Shown: positions 1-12,551 of the stretch, piece by piece
Position numbering within the stretch: the first letter of the stretch is position 1
How the letters are laid out: each line of letters starts with the position of its first letter
Source: Dermacentor variabilis
Taxonomy: Eukaryota > Arthropoda > Arachnida > Ixodida > Ixodidae
DNA: 64,000 nucleotides
Assembly: GCF_050947875.1 (NCBI RefSeq)
Contig: NC_134572.1
Coordinates: forward strand, 115,164,709-115,228,708
Reading direction: 5' to 3'
Notes under the pieces: generated by a model
The model's input: the letters and a program-made list of their open reading frames with translations, nothing else
Database searches by the model: none
What the model was told of the DNA's origin: nothing
Translations under genes and position numbers: made by a program

Positions 1-633
1 GTTTTGAATGGCCCGCACAGCAGGCTCGTTTGCCCTATTTTGTGCAAGCGAAAGAAGACCGTTTCTGGAACACCGTGTTCAACTCCCTCTCTCTCTTTCT
101 CTCTCTCGCTCTCTCTCCTCCTTCTCCCCCCCCCCTTTTTTTTGCCTGTCTTTTTCTGGCTTGCCTTCTCCTCGCGCCGACCATCATCCTACAGCGCTGG
201 CAATTCATTTCCTCTATATCATGCTCTCCGCTGAACACGTTTCGGATTCTGAACAGCGTGTATATTGGCATCCGCTAGAAAGGCGTGCGCGCGAAGTTGA
301 AATTTCAAGCACGCTGCCTTCCCCACATTTTTTTTTGTCTATCCGTAATTCTTGTTCCCCTTCCCTTGGGCAATGGAGCGTTATAGGTTCTGACATATAG
401 GTTCGGTTGTATATGTGGCGTAAAATAAGAGATTATGGCGCATACTGAGATACACGTTTGTCACGACTTAGGTGGTGTGGAATTTACCAGGCTGACACTA
501 GAGAGAGACACAGCAGGCGAGTGCCTCTGACGTGGAGGTGACACGTGACGCAGAGGCAAGTACATTCGCGCAATCGTGCTCATGATGGGCAGACACGAGC
601 TATTAGGTCCCACTGCACTATACCTATACACGC
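1..633. other. Gene-free stretch with CT-rich tract
   Basis: I see no gene here. A CT-rich low-complexity tract runs from about 80 to 125. The overlapping small open frames on both strands are products of that tract and have no recognisable domain. Confidence 0.5.
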
Positions 634-1443
634 GGTGTCCCAGTTATAATACATCGCGTAAAAAAAAAAAGGTGGGTCATTCTACGCGAAAATAGACAAG
701 TGCATATTGTTCGCAGTCTAGTAGAGCAGCCGCCACTAATTATTTTGTTGGTGCCATTCAATTTAATAATGACTTGCAATTACCAATTTTATTAGTGTTC
801 TGAATGCCGTGCTGTAAATGAAGAATTTGTAGAAAATTGAAAGAAATTGAAAGCTGGCGTATTTTGAAAAAGCCATCTACTTTATGTCCGTTCATCTCTT
901 CCGGCTCATAAAGAAAACACGCGAAAAATAAAGAAAAAAATAATCTGACGAACAGTCCGCCCGTGTAAAAAAACAGCGCCCTCGAACAAGCTCCATAGCG
1001 GTTAATGGCACAGCTGGCAGTTTTTCCTTCGGGACCTTGTTGTTGTTAAGGGAAGACTACCGATAACTGCTCGTTGATGCATCGTGGAAAGACAGCGCTC
1101 ACTAACTGCTGTGAAGCGTACTTGAAGACGCTGCTTTTTGAAGCAGGCGGATGGTTAGCCACGTTATATTTTGATATTTTCGCGGGATTTCCTGATCAGC
1201 CGGGAAGAATAAATGGGCAAAAAGTACCTGGCTGAACAAAAATGCCAGTTTTAAATTTCTTTCAATTTTCTACACATTATTTTTTTGACAGCATGGCATA
1301 TAACTAATAGCAGGAAATTAATACATTGAATGACATCAACAACAAATTACTGGCGGCTGACTGTGAGCAATATGTTCTTGGCTATCTTCGTGTAGAATGG
1401 TCCGTCTTTCTTAAAAAACGCGCTGCATGATAGCCGGGGCGCC
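634..1443. repeat. Foldback element with long diverged terminal inverted repeats
   Basis: Bases 634-885 are the inverted, diverged counterpart of about 1,225-1,443. Both arms contain an AGAAAATTGAAAGAAATT-like block, a CATTCTACRCGAA-like block and matching termini (GGTGTCCCAG at the left, its diverged complement at the right). The roughly 340-base centre has no open frame of note. The structure suits a non-autonomous DNA transposon or foldback element, but I cannot name the superfamily. A target duplication was not resolved. Confidence 0.6.
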
Positions 1444-1663
1444 TTGGCAAGCTAACTTCAGCCAAGCTGCTCAACATAAAGGAAAACAAAGAATAAAAGG
1501 AACATTGTGCAAGATACCATTTTAAGACCTACGGCGTGGAGCCGTCAGACCTCTACCGAATGAACACTGTACGCCTCATAATTTTATCTTGCACCGAGTT
1601 TTTTCAATCTTTCTTTTTTTTCTCCCTTTCGGAAAATACCTTGGCTAACGTTAGTTGGGACAC
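1437..1663. repeat. Second, shorter foldback element abutting the first
   Basis: The left part (CTAACTTCAGCCAAG, then a block ending TGCAAGATA) pairs with the right part ending TAACGTTAGTTGGGACAC. Its right terminus TGGGACAC is the exact complement of GTGTCCCA at 635-642, so the outermost ends of the two adjacent elements match. It may be a solo short copy or an inner part of one composite element. Confidence 0.5.
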
Positions 1664-3688
1664 ACAGTATATTACGTTATTGTGAAGCACTGTGTACTTT
1701 GTACCGACCAGCATTACACTTCAAGCTTCATCACGCTACCTTGTTTCGCAGAGATAACGCTTACAGATTACAACAGTGCGGTTTCGTGCATATGCGTTCC
1801 ACTTTGGTGCCCTCTTTTCGCCTTCCTAAATCCTATAATCCTTATATCTCATTGTCCCCGTTCTAAGTAGCTGAGCGATACATCCTCTGTGTAATCCACC
1901 AGTGCTTTCCCCTTGCGTTAAGGAGAGGATGCGAAGACTTGCGGCACTAATTGAAACTCATACGCCTGCAGATAGTGTTGAAGTTTTACCTTTTGCTGCA
2001 GTACACTTTGCTTTAGAAGAAAAAAAGGTTTTTTTTAGCTGTTTGTTCCTGCTACACTGATGTACACACTGTACACACACACTACACACTGTACGCTTTG
2101 ACAGAAACACTGTCGCCGTGCGAGGTGACTTGTAAAAAAAGCTTTGCCAAATTTCCGCGCTTTACACCCCATACAAATATGGAGATCGATAAGGACAGAC
2201 AGACTTCTGTGCAGCATATAACGGATTCAATGTATTATATAACAGCAACATATATTGTACATGATGCTATGGATGACTTATTTCCACTGACGAAGAGCAG
2301 GTCTACCAGGCTTGAAAAGACAATGAGAATGACGACGATATAACCTTGGGTGGGCTGAATCGGTTCTAGGCAGTGCTACATGCACACACGCCCGTAAGTA
2401 TAGCTGCACATACATTCTTTCCTCTGCCTCTTTGTTCGTGATACAAAAGGCAGGCTTAAAAAAACACGGATACAAGTAAAACGAGGAGACTACAAACGGC
2501 GTTTGTGCTATCCTGGCTTTACTTGTGTCCTTGTTTGTACGCCTGCCTTTCCGTACTATGAATCCTCACCAACGTTCTCGAGATTCAGTCGCTCTAAGCG
2601 CATTACGCGCATTTTCTTTTACTTCAATGAATGCGTAGCAGACATTGACGCCATCTGCGCGCGACCATATGGTGAAACTAATAATGCGTCAAAACGATAA
2701 ATGCATTGCGTAGGTGTGGCAATGTGGCGTTCGGTATGTACACAGCTGTCAAAAGCTCAGCGCACTAAGGATACTTTAGGATTGTTTCAAACTCACACAT
2801 TTGCAGGGCCGATTTGCAAGCGAATTCGTGCGTGCTTCATGCCTAGCCCGGGCGCACACTTTGTACTCGCGCAATAACAGGCTCACTGCCAGTGCGGGAC
2901 ACTTAAACGCAACAGTAAAATTTGTGGAGAGCCGTAGCTGGCAAGTATATCGGAGCGATACGGGAATTCACAGGGATGCAGTTCAGACGCCCACACGGTG
3001 AGGCATGCGCTGCACCTTGCCGTCACGTGACGGGGAGAGACGAAGGGGCGACGGTGAAGAGGTTAACCGAGGGCGTGACCGGTTCATTACTCTACACTTG
3101 AGGAAGGGTAAAAAGGAGAAAGAGATGAGAAAGTGGAAAGATGAGAGATGTGCCGCAATAGTCGGGAAGCTTCGGCGAGTTGGTTTGTGTGCCGAGTGTT
3201 AGCGCTCGTGATGTGAACCTGCTTTATTTCGTCGTTATTGTCTCCGTTGGCGCTGGTGTTTGTCGAGACAACAAAAATAATAAAGAGATTGTCATTTTGA
3301 CCACACTCGCACAGGAATGTTTGCTGGCAGTAGAAAAGCGTTCCTACAGTCCAGTCGCCATCAAGTAGGGCAACAGGCCTTGTGCAGGCTATAGAGTGCT
3401 TTGGCCAAGGTCCCAGAATATTTTCCTCTGAGAGCGGTCTGTCATTCAAGCGTCCGAAACTAGCTGATAGGATGCACTAGCTAGGAATAAATTTCGCTAC
3501 ACTCGACGTTCTCACGCACTGAAATATTTTTCAGTGGTGTATATTTACTACCTCTTAGAATCCAGACGAACATACACGGATTACGTGACAGTCGGCTCAA
3601 CCCTTACTCTGAGGAGGCATTTCGTCGGTGAACTACAGACACATCTGTAGTAGTAGCCTGCTCCCGCACCCATAAAAGTTTAGTAGCG
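1664..3688. other. Gene-free stretch
   Basis: Only short unrelated open frames occur on either strand. No coding similarity, RNA gene or clear repeat is recognised. Confidence 0.5.
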
Positions 3689-3750
3689 CAGTCGCAGAGG
3701 CGCCGGCGGCGGCGCCTCTGCGACTGGCTCAACACAGCTGTGTTGAGCCA
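3689..3750. repeat. Two directly adjoining perfect hairpins
   Basis: Arms 3,689-3,704 and 3,711-3,726 are exact 16-base complements around the loop GGCGGC. From 3,725 to 3,750 a 26-base perfect palindrome follows (TGGCTCAACACAG and its complement), overlapping the first hairpin by two bases. No gene is associated. Confidence 0.85.
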
Positions 3751-4370
3751 GAGTGCGTTGCAAACACTAGCTTGGCATAGCCAATATATTTTTCTCAAGG
3801 TCATGTTCATGCCGAAGCATCTGCGCTGGCAGCGAAGTAGTACATGGTTGGTCGCTGCAAGTAGTAACGCGTGAATTGGCTGAATTCACTGTCACAATAA
3901 GCATGATGTAGCAGGCATTCTGCAATTCGGCATTCCGTGAACAGTTATATGCATATTTACACGCTAAAGCTGTCAAGCAAGAGGACCCATGCTTAGCGGA
4001 GGCTGTTAGTTTTGAGCGCAAAAATTGCCATCCAGTCGAAGTTCTGGCTCTGCACATCAGCAGGGATGCAAACAGAAACAGAATTAGCTTGTGTTACCGG
4101 CCATACACAAAAGAACAATAATAACAAAATAAAGGGAGAAAGAAAGAGAAATATGAAACCCAATAATAGAGTAGAAAGTAACTGAAGCACGAGTGCACTT
4201 CTGCGCATGCGCAAGGGCACTGATTCTCGACGCTGTTTTGGGGCACATTAAGCCATTCATGCCAGCTGCTTCTAAAACACGCTACTTTTACTTGGGCATA
4301 CGCTAACGCTCATATGTCCGGCTTGTATAAGTCGCCTGCAGCTGAAGGGTGTCCTCATTTGCCACTTCCT
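3751..4370. other. Gene-free stretch; NRF1-like palindrome
   Basis: No gene is seen. A perfect TGCGCATGCGCA palindrome at 4,202-4,213 matches the NRF1 consensus, but nothing else nearby supports a promoter. Confidence 0.4.
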
Positions 4371-5428
4371 TTTAACGCGAGAGCGTTAAAGGCCCTGTGT
4401 TGCAAAAAATCCGGCGGCCGCGTCCAGCGTCGGATGTCGTTCCGGAAAAAAAGATTTTTTAACCACCCATTCCCAGGCGCTCCATGTGTCGCAAGGAAGC
4501 TACTGAACTAATTGAATTTCTCTAGCTAAAATATGCAGAAAAATCGTAAAGTACGACTTACAACCTAAAGACATGATAGCGTCGGATTGTAATTTGACTA
4601 TACGACAACACGTATTAATGTTACGCGAAAACTCAGAGACCCCTTTTCCAGCATTTCTACCATCCATAGACCGGCCACGGCGTCGCCATTTGCACGCCCC
4701 ATCGCGTGAATATCTCGGAGGCCACGGAGTGGCGCGCCCAGTTTCTTGCAATATCTCCAGATGGCACTCGCCGCCACCGCATCGCAGCTCACGAAAGGGG
4801 CCGCGTTTCTACCAGAAAGCCCGCCTTCGTTCATAGCGTTTGCGGCTACCGTTTCCTGGTAAACATTACGGTTACATACGCTCCAGTTGCCGGGAAATGT
4901 GAGAAGCTGTCGGGAATCTTTTAATGCTATCGCGTTCCAATCTTAAAGGCGAAGCTTAAGCGTCCCTCATCTTTTTCAAACCACCCATAGCCAGGCCCTC
5001 CATGTGCCGCAAAGAAGTTACTGAACTAATTGTATTTCTCAAGCTAAAATACATAGAAAAATTGTAAAGACTTACACACAACCTACAAGCATGATAGACG
5101 CTATCATGCTATCATGGATTGTAATTTGAATATATGAGAAAAACCTAGCTCTCTTACGCGAGAACTCGAACAAACTTTTTTTCCAGCGTTTCTGCCATGC
5201 ATAGACCGGCTACAGCGTCCGCTATTTGCGCGTGCCGGCGCCTGAATATCGGAGTCCACGGTACGCTATACGCGTCGAACGCTACTTCGTGCATAGCGTT
5301 CGACGCCAGCGTTTCCCGGTAAACAATACGGTTACATACGCTGCAGTTTCCGGGAAGCGTGAAAAGCAGTCAGGAAGCTTTGAATGCTATCGCGTTCATC
5401 TCTTAAAGGCGAAGCTTAAGCGCCCTCC
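4371..5428. repeat. Two tandem copies of a roughly 0.5-kb interspersed repeat
   Basis: Copy 1 (about 4,459-4,968) and copy 2 (about 4,975-5,428) align along their length. Both begin with an AACCACCCAT block, share ACTGAACTAATTG and GGTTACATACGCT, and end with TTAAAGGCGAAGCTTAAGCG. Copy 1 is preceded by the hairpin TTTAACGCGAGAGCGTTAAA at 4,371-4,390. Copy 2 carries an inserted small hairpin near 5,090-5,115. It looks like a non-coding mobile repeat of MITE type. Confidence 0.7.
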
Positions 5429-6669
5429 AAACTTCTTTTGGCGAGCTTATTCTTTTTCTTCCTGCGAGCGCAAGACTCCGTTTACGGAAATGACATACCG
5501 CTTATGGAAACAAAACATCTAGATATCCTAAGCAGTGAAGTATCGTGGGCAGAAAGCGAGCAGAGGACTTATAATGCAATCGGACAATGTAAGCGCGCAT
5601 GTCGTGCTTGTTTTCCTTCTTCTTTCTTTTCCGGCTGCAATTAAACATAGCCAACAAAGCGCAGCACTAACTATCGCAACCTAAACTTACTTTTTTCTCC
5701 TCTCTCTTTCATAAAGTGCGTGACAGAATTCGCTTTGTAAACGACAATTAGATATGACTAATCGATCGGCGGCTCCGTCTGCTAGGAAGTACCTCCGAAC
5801 CCACAAACCAAGTTTCGTGTCTAAGTTGTCTCGCTGGTTCACGTGCGTTTTCTGTTGCTCTTAACAGAAATGGCCGATTGATGCAAAAGCGTCAAATGGC
5901 CCATTGAGCAAAAATGCCGGCATCTGTAGTCCGCAGCAGCGAAACGGCACCCTAAGTACGTCCCATTGGCTGCGACGCCGTGTCACGAGCGCGTCTCGAT
6001 GGAGCAGAGCTGGCGAAAGGGTATACCTGCTGCACAATAGCGCGCCATGTGTTGCGTGAGGGGAGAGGGCATTGCCGCGACGCCAGGTCACTTTCACTCT
6101 CTCTCTCAAAAACCGGCGCCTGGTCCGTATATATCTCTCTCACCCTCACTAGGCTTAGCTGCTGCGCGCGCCTCACCGCCTTGCTGGCGCCTGCTGCTTT
6201 CTCGGTCTATCACAGCGCACGACGTCGGTGGCATGCGGCGTTGGCACAACAAGCTGCTGCATTACTCACAGTGCAAAACTCAGAGGACCGCTCAGCGGCG
6301 TTCAGTTGGACATTAATGCTTTCGCATTCACAACTCATAAGAAGTGCTTAGGTGTCCTCGCATTTTTTGTTTCGTTTACAAACAAAACAATTTAAAAGCG
6401 TGAAATCTAACACGTGATGCAAAGAGTAGACAAAGACATTGAAACGCTGGTGCGTGTTAAAGAGATATTACGATAGAACCCATTTCACGACGAACGTCGA
6501 CGTAAGTGCGATTAGTATTGTAGTGACCCACCGTACTGCAACCGCCGAAACGCGTCAGTCGTGTATGCAACTGGGCTCAGCTCTCGCGCATCTGTTTGCA
6601 CAAGCGCCATCTAGCAGTGCCGCCGTGAAGCCTGTGCGCGGCCCGCGAATACATATTCGGGAAAAGTTG

Positions 6670-6731
<62 letters not shown>

Positions 6732-8921
6732 AAACCCGGGTTCAATGCCGCCCAGCAAATCCTTTAAAACATTGCCACTGCTGGGCGGTATTGAACCTAT
6801 TGAAAAGCGGCACATAATTAGTGGCTAAAATTGGCTTCAGAGAGGTTCACTGAAGAGAGTCACATACCAAGTGTCACGTACAAGTTGGTGTGACAGTTGG
6901 TTTCGAAGCAGGTTCTCTCAGCACAGCAGCCCTATGCTCTACTCATTTGACCATGTATGTACTAACCAGCGACACAATTTGGCGTCGAAGAGAATAGACT
7001 TGGATAGACAGTCTTGTATACATACGGAAAGACATACCGCACACAGGATGAAGTTACTAAAGAAAGCTAATCGCATTAAAAAAAACATCATAATCTTCAT
7101 ATGCTCCAAGTCGCTTCAGTAAAAGCCTTGAAACTGTAGCTTGACGTAATCATTCTCCCGTTACTATTCCACGAGGTGAGACACCAACTATCCAGCTGTT
7201 CTGATGCCTAATGCTCTTTGTGACTCGTTCGATTTTGCCGAGGTAATACGCTCAACAAATGCATTGACCAACCAGTCAATCTAATGACCGGAGTCCTCCA
7301 CGGACTCGGTGTTAAAGTGCAGCCACAGGCAATTGGGCCACTTTCCCATTTTCGCTGTGTAAGATGATTTCGCAGATTCTCTCTTTTTCTTTGAGCAAGT
7401 TATGGTGAATTTAAGTACACGGGCCTGGTTTTTAAAAGTGTTCCCGCTTTCCTCTGTAACGGGACCTACGCATTCGGCTCGTGACCATTCGTGACCATTC
7501 TGTATTTGAGTTGCTCTGTTCTCATTTCTAGTTTCAGCTAGGTCACTCCAGTTCACAATGGTAAGGGCCGCAAGCACAAATCTATGTACGACCACTTTAA
7601 TCTGCGCTGCATAATTATTGTGTAGATTGTTCTGTGTGTCCCCATTGAATGTATATTTCTGCGGCCAAGAAAAAAATAAATGTAGGTCACGCACATATCA
7701 GACGTGCCCAAGATAAACTCATGCGCTGCATTGAATTCCGCTTCATTCTTATCCATTGTCTCTTCCTCCTGAAGCTACGTAGTTTTCTGGGTAGTTTAGA
7801 GAAAGAAAAGCCACAATCCCCACAAAGACAACAAAATAAATATAATAATATTAAGGTAAGCCGGAAATGACCCGCCCTTTTCCTCATAAAACGAACTATT
7901 CACCGCGATGATACAATGATACGCAACACTGCACTTGCCATTCAAAAGAGTGATAGCGGGGTGTATAACTCTCCAGGGAGCTTTATTTTTGCGGTCGATA
8001 TGGGCAGGGCTAATAGATGACAAAATAAAATAGCAGAATTGATCCAACGCGTCAACAGCACAAACACAGAACTTAATAAGCGTAGCAATATTACCGTGGT
8101 AACGGCTCTGGTAGCTTATGACTGGCAAGGAGTTACGATAGCGTCAGCATTAAATTATGCTATGGCGTGCTTCCCGTAGCGCAGTTATCACAGGCGCACA
8201 ATACATTCGCAGTTTAGTGCATGCCCACACGGAATACCTGCTCCGAGGCCCGCAATCGCTATTTATACTCCCAGCGTCGCAGACATGTAGTTTTATTCAC
8301 GTTCTCAGAATTTACAGTTAGATGCAGCATCGATATAAACTTAAAGTTCCTAGTGGCTCTAGCACAAAAGTTAGGCTCTACTCAATAATCGCGCGGAACA
8401 ACGTTTCCTCCGGCTCGTTTGCTCTAACACACAGACGGACGAGCACACGGCAGGACAGATAGCGCCAGTCATTAAGAACCTGGAACTGGTTGCTAACCAA
8501 ATACAGCCACACTTACAACTAGAAATGTTATCGACAAGAGCGCAATTCATATGTGCAAACATCACTCAGGGAAATTGCACCCCCCCCCCCCCTAAACAAG
8601 GTAACATTTATTAAAATACCTATTTACTATACATGTACCTGTACTTGCGGGCATAGATCGCCACAGTGCTCTGCGTGCAATCTACTATAGTGGACATAGC
8701 GCATCTAATCTGCAATCTCAACCTTTTTGCACTCTACATAACCGCGCTAACGACCCCCCTATGTGCACCTCATGGTGTGCACGTTGAGCTATGACATCTA
8801 CTCGAAGCATTGGCTAGTGCCGCCTGTGCGGCCCGCGCTACAGCGAAGGCGCTGTGAAATGGCCTCAATATTATGAGCTACATTAACGAGATACATTAAT
8901 TATGTACGTTGTGGTATGTGC
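5429..8921. other. Gene-free stretch with repeats
   Basis: No gene is recognised. About 5,930-6,360 is a GC-richer block ending TTAATGCTTTCGCATTC. This end recalls the ends of the 4.4-5.4 kb repeats, so the block is probably a related interspersed repeat. A (CT)n-(TA)n compound microsatellite lies at 6,671-6,729. A short direct repeat of CGTGACCATT occurs near 7,480-7,499. A C-run lies near 8,580. Confidence 0.45.
6671..6729. repeat. (CT)n(TA)n compound microsatellite
   Basis: A run of CT dinucleotides passes directly into about 18 TA dinucleotides. The YIYIYI tail of the overlapping open frame is simply this repeat translated. Confidence 0.95.
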
Positions 8922-9078
8922 ACCTTATCTGTGTATTCGGCGTCGCGTTTCTAGGGTATATCGTTTCATGTGTCATATACCTGCATGTTAGGCGTTGCAT
9001 GTCCTGGGTGCATCGTTTCACTCATCCCACCTGTGTGCCAGGTGTGGCAAGTCCTGGATGTATCATTTCATTTATCAC
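8922..9078. repeat. Degenerate minisatellite, three units of about 50-57 bases
   Basis: Units start near 8,922, 8,979 and 9,029. Each contains ACCTG near the start, a GGYGTBGC-like block, TCCTGGRTG or its variant, and ATCRTTTCA near the end. The overlapping + frame shows the same periodicity (FGVAFLGYIVS, VRRCMSWVHRF, PGVASPGCIIS). I judge this a consequence of the repeat and not a protein. Confidence 0.65.
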
Positions 9079-9140
9079 GGCAGGAGTAGCATGCTATGCA
9101 TGTCGCCAAACAAACCTTCCAGTTTTCATTAAGCAGGTTC

Positions 9141-9161
9141 TTTCTCTCTCTCTCTCTCTTT
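9141..9161. repeat. (CT)n tract
   Basis: A short run of CT dinucleotides after the minisatellite. Confidence 0.8.
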
Positions 9162-9317
9162 AGAGTGTGCACATTATAAACATATTATTTATTACTAGGA
9201 CACTAATATTTCCACTTTGTATGTAACCAGTGCTTTTTAGCATAAGTAATCCCACAGAAAAATTAATTTCGAGTTTTCAATAAACTTTGACTCAGTTTCT
9301 ACGATAAAGGACTCAAT

Positions 9318-9480
9318 GGAGAGAGAGACTAAACTTTATTGAAAACTGGTCCGGCAGTTTTCCTCCGGGGCGAGACGGGGGAACGGGGGATTAACCCTTG
9401 TCCAGTCCTACCCTCCGTCGATGATGATGGCAGTGGTGGTGCCTCAGGTGACGGTTCGAAGTCCTATGCAGCTTCAATTA
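9318..9480 (-). mobile_element. Probable 3' end of a truncated LINE
   Basis: The + strand reads GAGAGAGAGACTAAACTTTATTGAAAA, then a GC-rich tract. Read on the - strand this is a unique 3' UTR ending in an AT-rich segment and a CT tail, as in the LINE 3' end at 44.93-45.05 kb. No coding part remains. The family is unassigned. Confidence 0.35.
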
Positions 9481-12350
9481 TTATTGAGTGTAGCCACTGT
9501 AGTCAATGTACATCGTGTTGAATGTACAATATGTACTAATTGACTACTTTTTAACGCAGCTGTTATAGAAAATGTTCGTCGAAACTACCTTAAGGTCTTA
9601 TACCTCTGGTTACCTCCCAAACTGCACTGTATTTGGGTACAGGCGATAAGGTAACGCGACAGTATACAAGCTTAAATCCATTTGTCCGGCAACGCATCGA
9701 CACGGTATGTAAGTCTCCGAAATATATTTATCTCGCAGGCGAATTTGCGCTTGTAATAATTGACCAAAATGTATACAGGTGTAGAGTATCCTCTAACAGA
9801 GACATCAGCGGACATAGCAAGCACAGAGCAGATTAAAAAAATGCTTGTGTACACTTTGAGCCATAAAAATTTATATGTAACGAATTCTTTGCACACATGA
9901 CGCAGGTGGCAAGATGAGACAGTTTTTCTTCATTTTAAGAAAATGCATTCCTGCATACAAGGCAAAGAGAAAATTTTGTCATGTTTTGTCATGCAACAGA
10001 GTATTGTTCGTTCCTCAACTATGCTCAATTAAAATTTGGGTGCTGCTTCACCAACTACGTAAGTTTAGGCAGAGATCTCGTATGCGCGAGACAGTTAGCT
10101 TTAATTTTGCAGAAAGATGCAGCTACTCACCAGTCCAGTCAATGCCATTCAGAGCATCACTATATATACTGGTAGAGTTGACCCTTGAATATGTCGCGTA
10201 GTATTGTGCATCGCTTTACTTCTTTTGTGTTATATGTAGGGTTCTTCGTTTTCCGAGTAAGACCCGATAAATACCGATTTTTTCGCACCCCCAACAAAAT
10301 TTATGAAAACCGAGTTAAACCCGATATCTCCCGAAGTTCGTCCTCTAGTAAAGAATAATAATAAATGAGGTGTAACAGAAGTTATAAATGCCGCCCACAT
10401 TTTGTGAGTGATTGGTTAAAATATATCATACTATTAACATTATTATGTATGAATATGATATGTGTCTCGTTTTCACTTAGCACTCAAGCTAGAGCCAGCA
10501 TATATACTGAGCGTCTGCCGGCGTTGAGTTAACGAAATCGTCTGGTTTTTCTTTTTTGCAGCCGCGCTTACATAGATTCGACAACAGCACATTGCAACGC
10601 ATTTTCCGCACGTATCACACATGCAAATGGCGGCAATATCCGTTAGGAAGCGAATTAACGCGGTATTGACGCTGCTCTGCATTGCGAACGGTAGCTGTGA
10701 CGTTGAGACGACGTTTACCCAACTACGTTACGCTACAATGAACGGCTATTGATTCGTCTAGTTGGCATTCCAATAATTTTGTTGCGAGAGCGTATATTTG
10801 CAAACCGGAGAACGGGACGACAACAGACGAGGGCGAAAAACCCGTCAGATCTAGGATGGGGACGGAAATGCTCCCCCAATGAATATGGTAATGTACGTCA
10901 AAGGCTTCACAGTTCCTGCGAATCATGGCCGCGTGCCCTACATTTTTGTACGTCTTTCTTTTTTTTTAAAGTGCAGAGAACAAAGTCAAGAAACGTTCGC
11001 CAATGTCTTCGCTATGTGGCGTTTTTGTTTACGCTGTTTCTTTTAAATGTGATGATAATGCCTGACAATGCGGATTCGGATTTAGAGTTGCCACATGGTT
11101 CGCGAGCCGCTATTCTTGTCATTATACGTTCTTTGAATTATTGTTTGTTTGACCAGAACGTTTGTGTTCAAAAGGGGACCCCTGCTTGCGTTAACCGTTT
11201 GTAAATGTTACCAGAAAAATCGCAAACTCTTGGCTACATGTACTCGTATGTTTCGGTAGCCAAATGGGCTCGCCGCATTTGACTCTTACGTGCCCCCTGC
11301 TTTGTGAACTGTGTAAGAATGTGTGAGAGTGAACTACGTAAGAATTATTTTTCGTAAACTTACGGAGCATACAGTCGACTCAATTTGATCTATCAAGAAA
11401 ATTCGAATAAAGCTTAGTCAAACCGAAACAAATATGGGATCGTGATATTTGCCTTTGCTCTAAACACCGTAGCGGTGACACTTGCGACACGCGTGAGCCA
11501 GTCACTGCACAACGTCGGCTATTGACACGCCCCGCCTAACCGAACTGCGAAACATTTGTCTCGCTGGGTTACAGAGCTCAATCGTTTTGCTAAACGACGG
11601 GATTCTTGAAAGAGAGACCCCTGCCCACCGGAATATCATATACGTCAGCTTGCCGCTATACCGGTTCAGGGGCGAAATAATCAACACAACACATCGTCAG
11701 GAGCACCACAGGGGTTGCCCCTGCTTCTTATTATCTTTTAATAAACTTTCCTCTCTTTCTCCTACATTGGAAAGGGTACCGGCGCTATTTAGCTAGCTAA
11801 CAGTAACGTAGCAGCTTGAATGTTTAATATAATCTTTCATCAGGCTCTAAGTAGTCACCGGTCGGAGTAAAACGTACCGGAGCGAGCTATAGCTATATTT
11901 CTATGATTAACATCTATGCTGCCTTCTGATATGAAAAAATAAAGACATCGTCCAAACCTGCGTAGCTGTTACTATTGCTTAAGTTAATGGAAGCAGTATT
12001 TATATATAATATTGAAAATATACACCTTTATAAATGTTAGCACGTTTAGACAACAACACATATATTGCGACGAACCTAAACACTACTGAGCAAAGTATGC
12101 TTTCCGAGCTGAACTTCCACTGTAGCGCACAGGCAGTTTACATGGACGTCTATCGGAGATGGGCTACCTGTTCTAGAAGAGCCTTCGCAAGGTTTAGCTA
12201 AAGACTGTGTTCCGAATCACTTCCGTAGAAGGCTAAATAGACAACTAAGTGGACAGTGGCAATCTTAAGTGTCGTTTCAATTTTGTCGAAGCCGGCAAAG
12301 AAAACAGCTTTGCAAATACAGCATGGAAGTAACAAAACGATGCACTTTGC
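9481..12350. other. Gene-free stretch
   Basis: No gene is recognised. About 10,235-10,340 carries repeated CCGA and AACCCGA words and looks like part of an interspersed repeat. About 11,590-11,775 resembles a + strand LINE 3' end (TTAATAAACTTTCCTCTCTTTC at its end). The longest frame, 10,749-11,204, has no recognisable domain. Confidence 0.4.
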
Positions 12351-12359
12351 TATCTAAAC

Positions 12360-12551
12360 AAGATGGCGGCTGAGCAGAATGCTTGTAAAGTCGAAAAGAA
12401 GAACGCCTGCGCACAAGAAATCGCGGTCACGGTTTCTTATGCGCTTACCTCGGGTAGTGTTGTGTTTTTCGTAGGTCAGCACACCCAAATTGTTGAAGTA
12501 CAGCGATAATATGTGTTTTTCATATATTTTATTGACGACGCGAGGTGGCGC
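12360..12551 (+). promoter_or_regulatory. YY1-like and CTCF-like motifs 180 bases apart
   Basis: AAGATGGCGGC at about 12,360 equals the YY1 consensus. GAGGTGGCGCC at about 12,542 contains the core AGGTGGCGCC known for Drosophila CTCF. Both are short, so chance occurrence is likely. No transcript model supports a promoter here. Confidence 0.2.
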
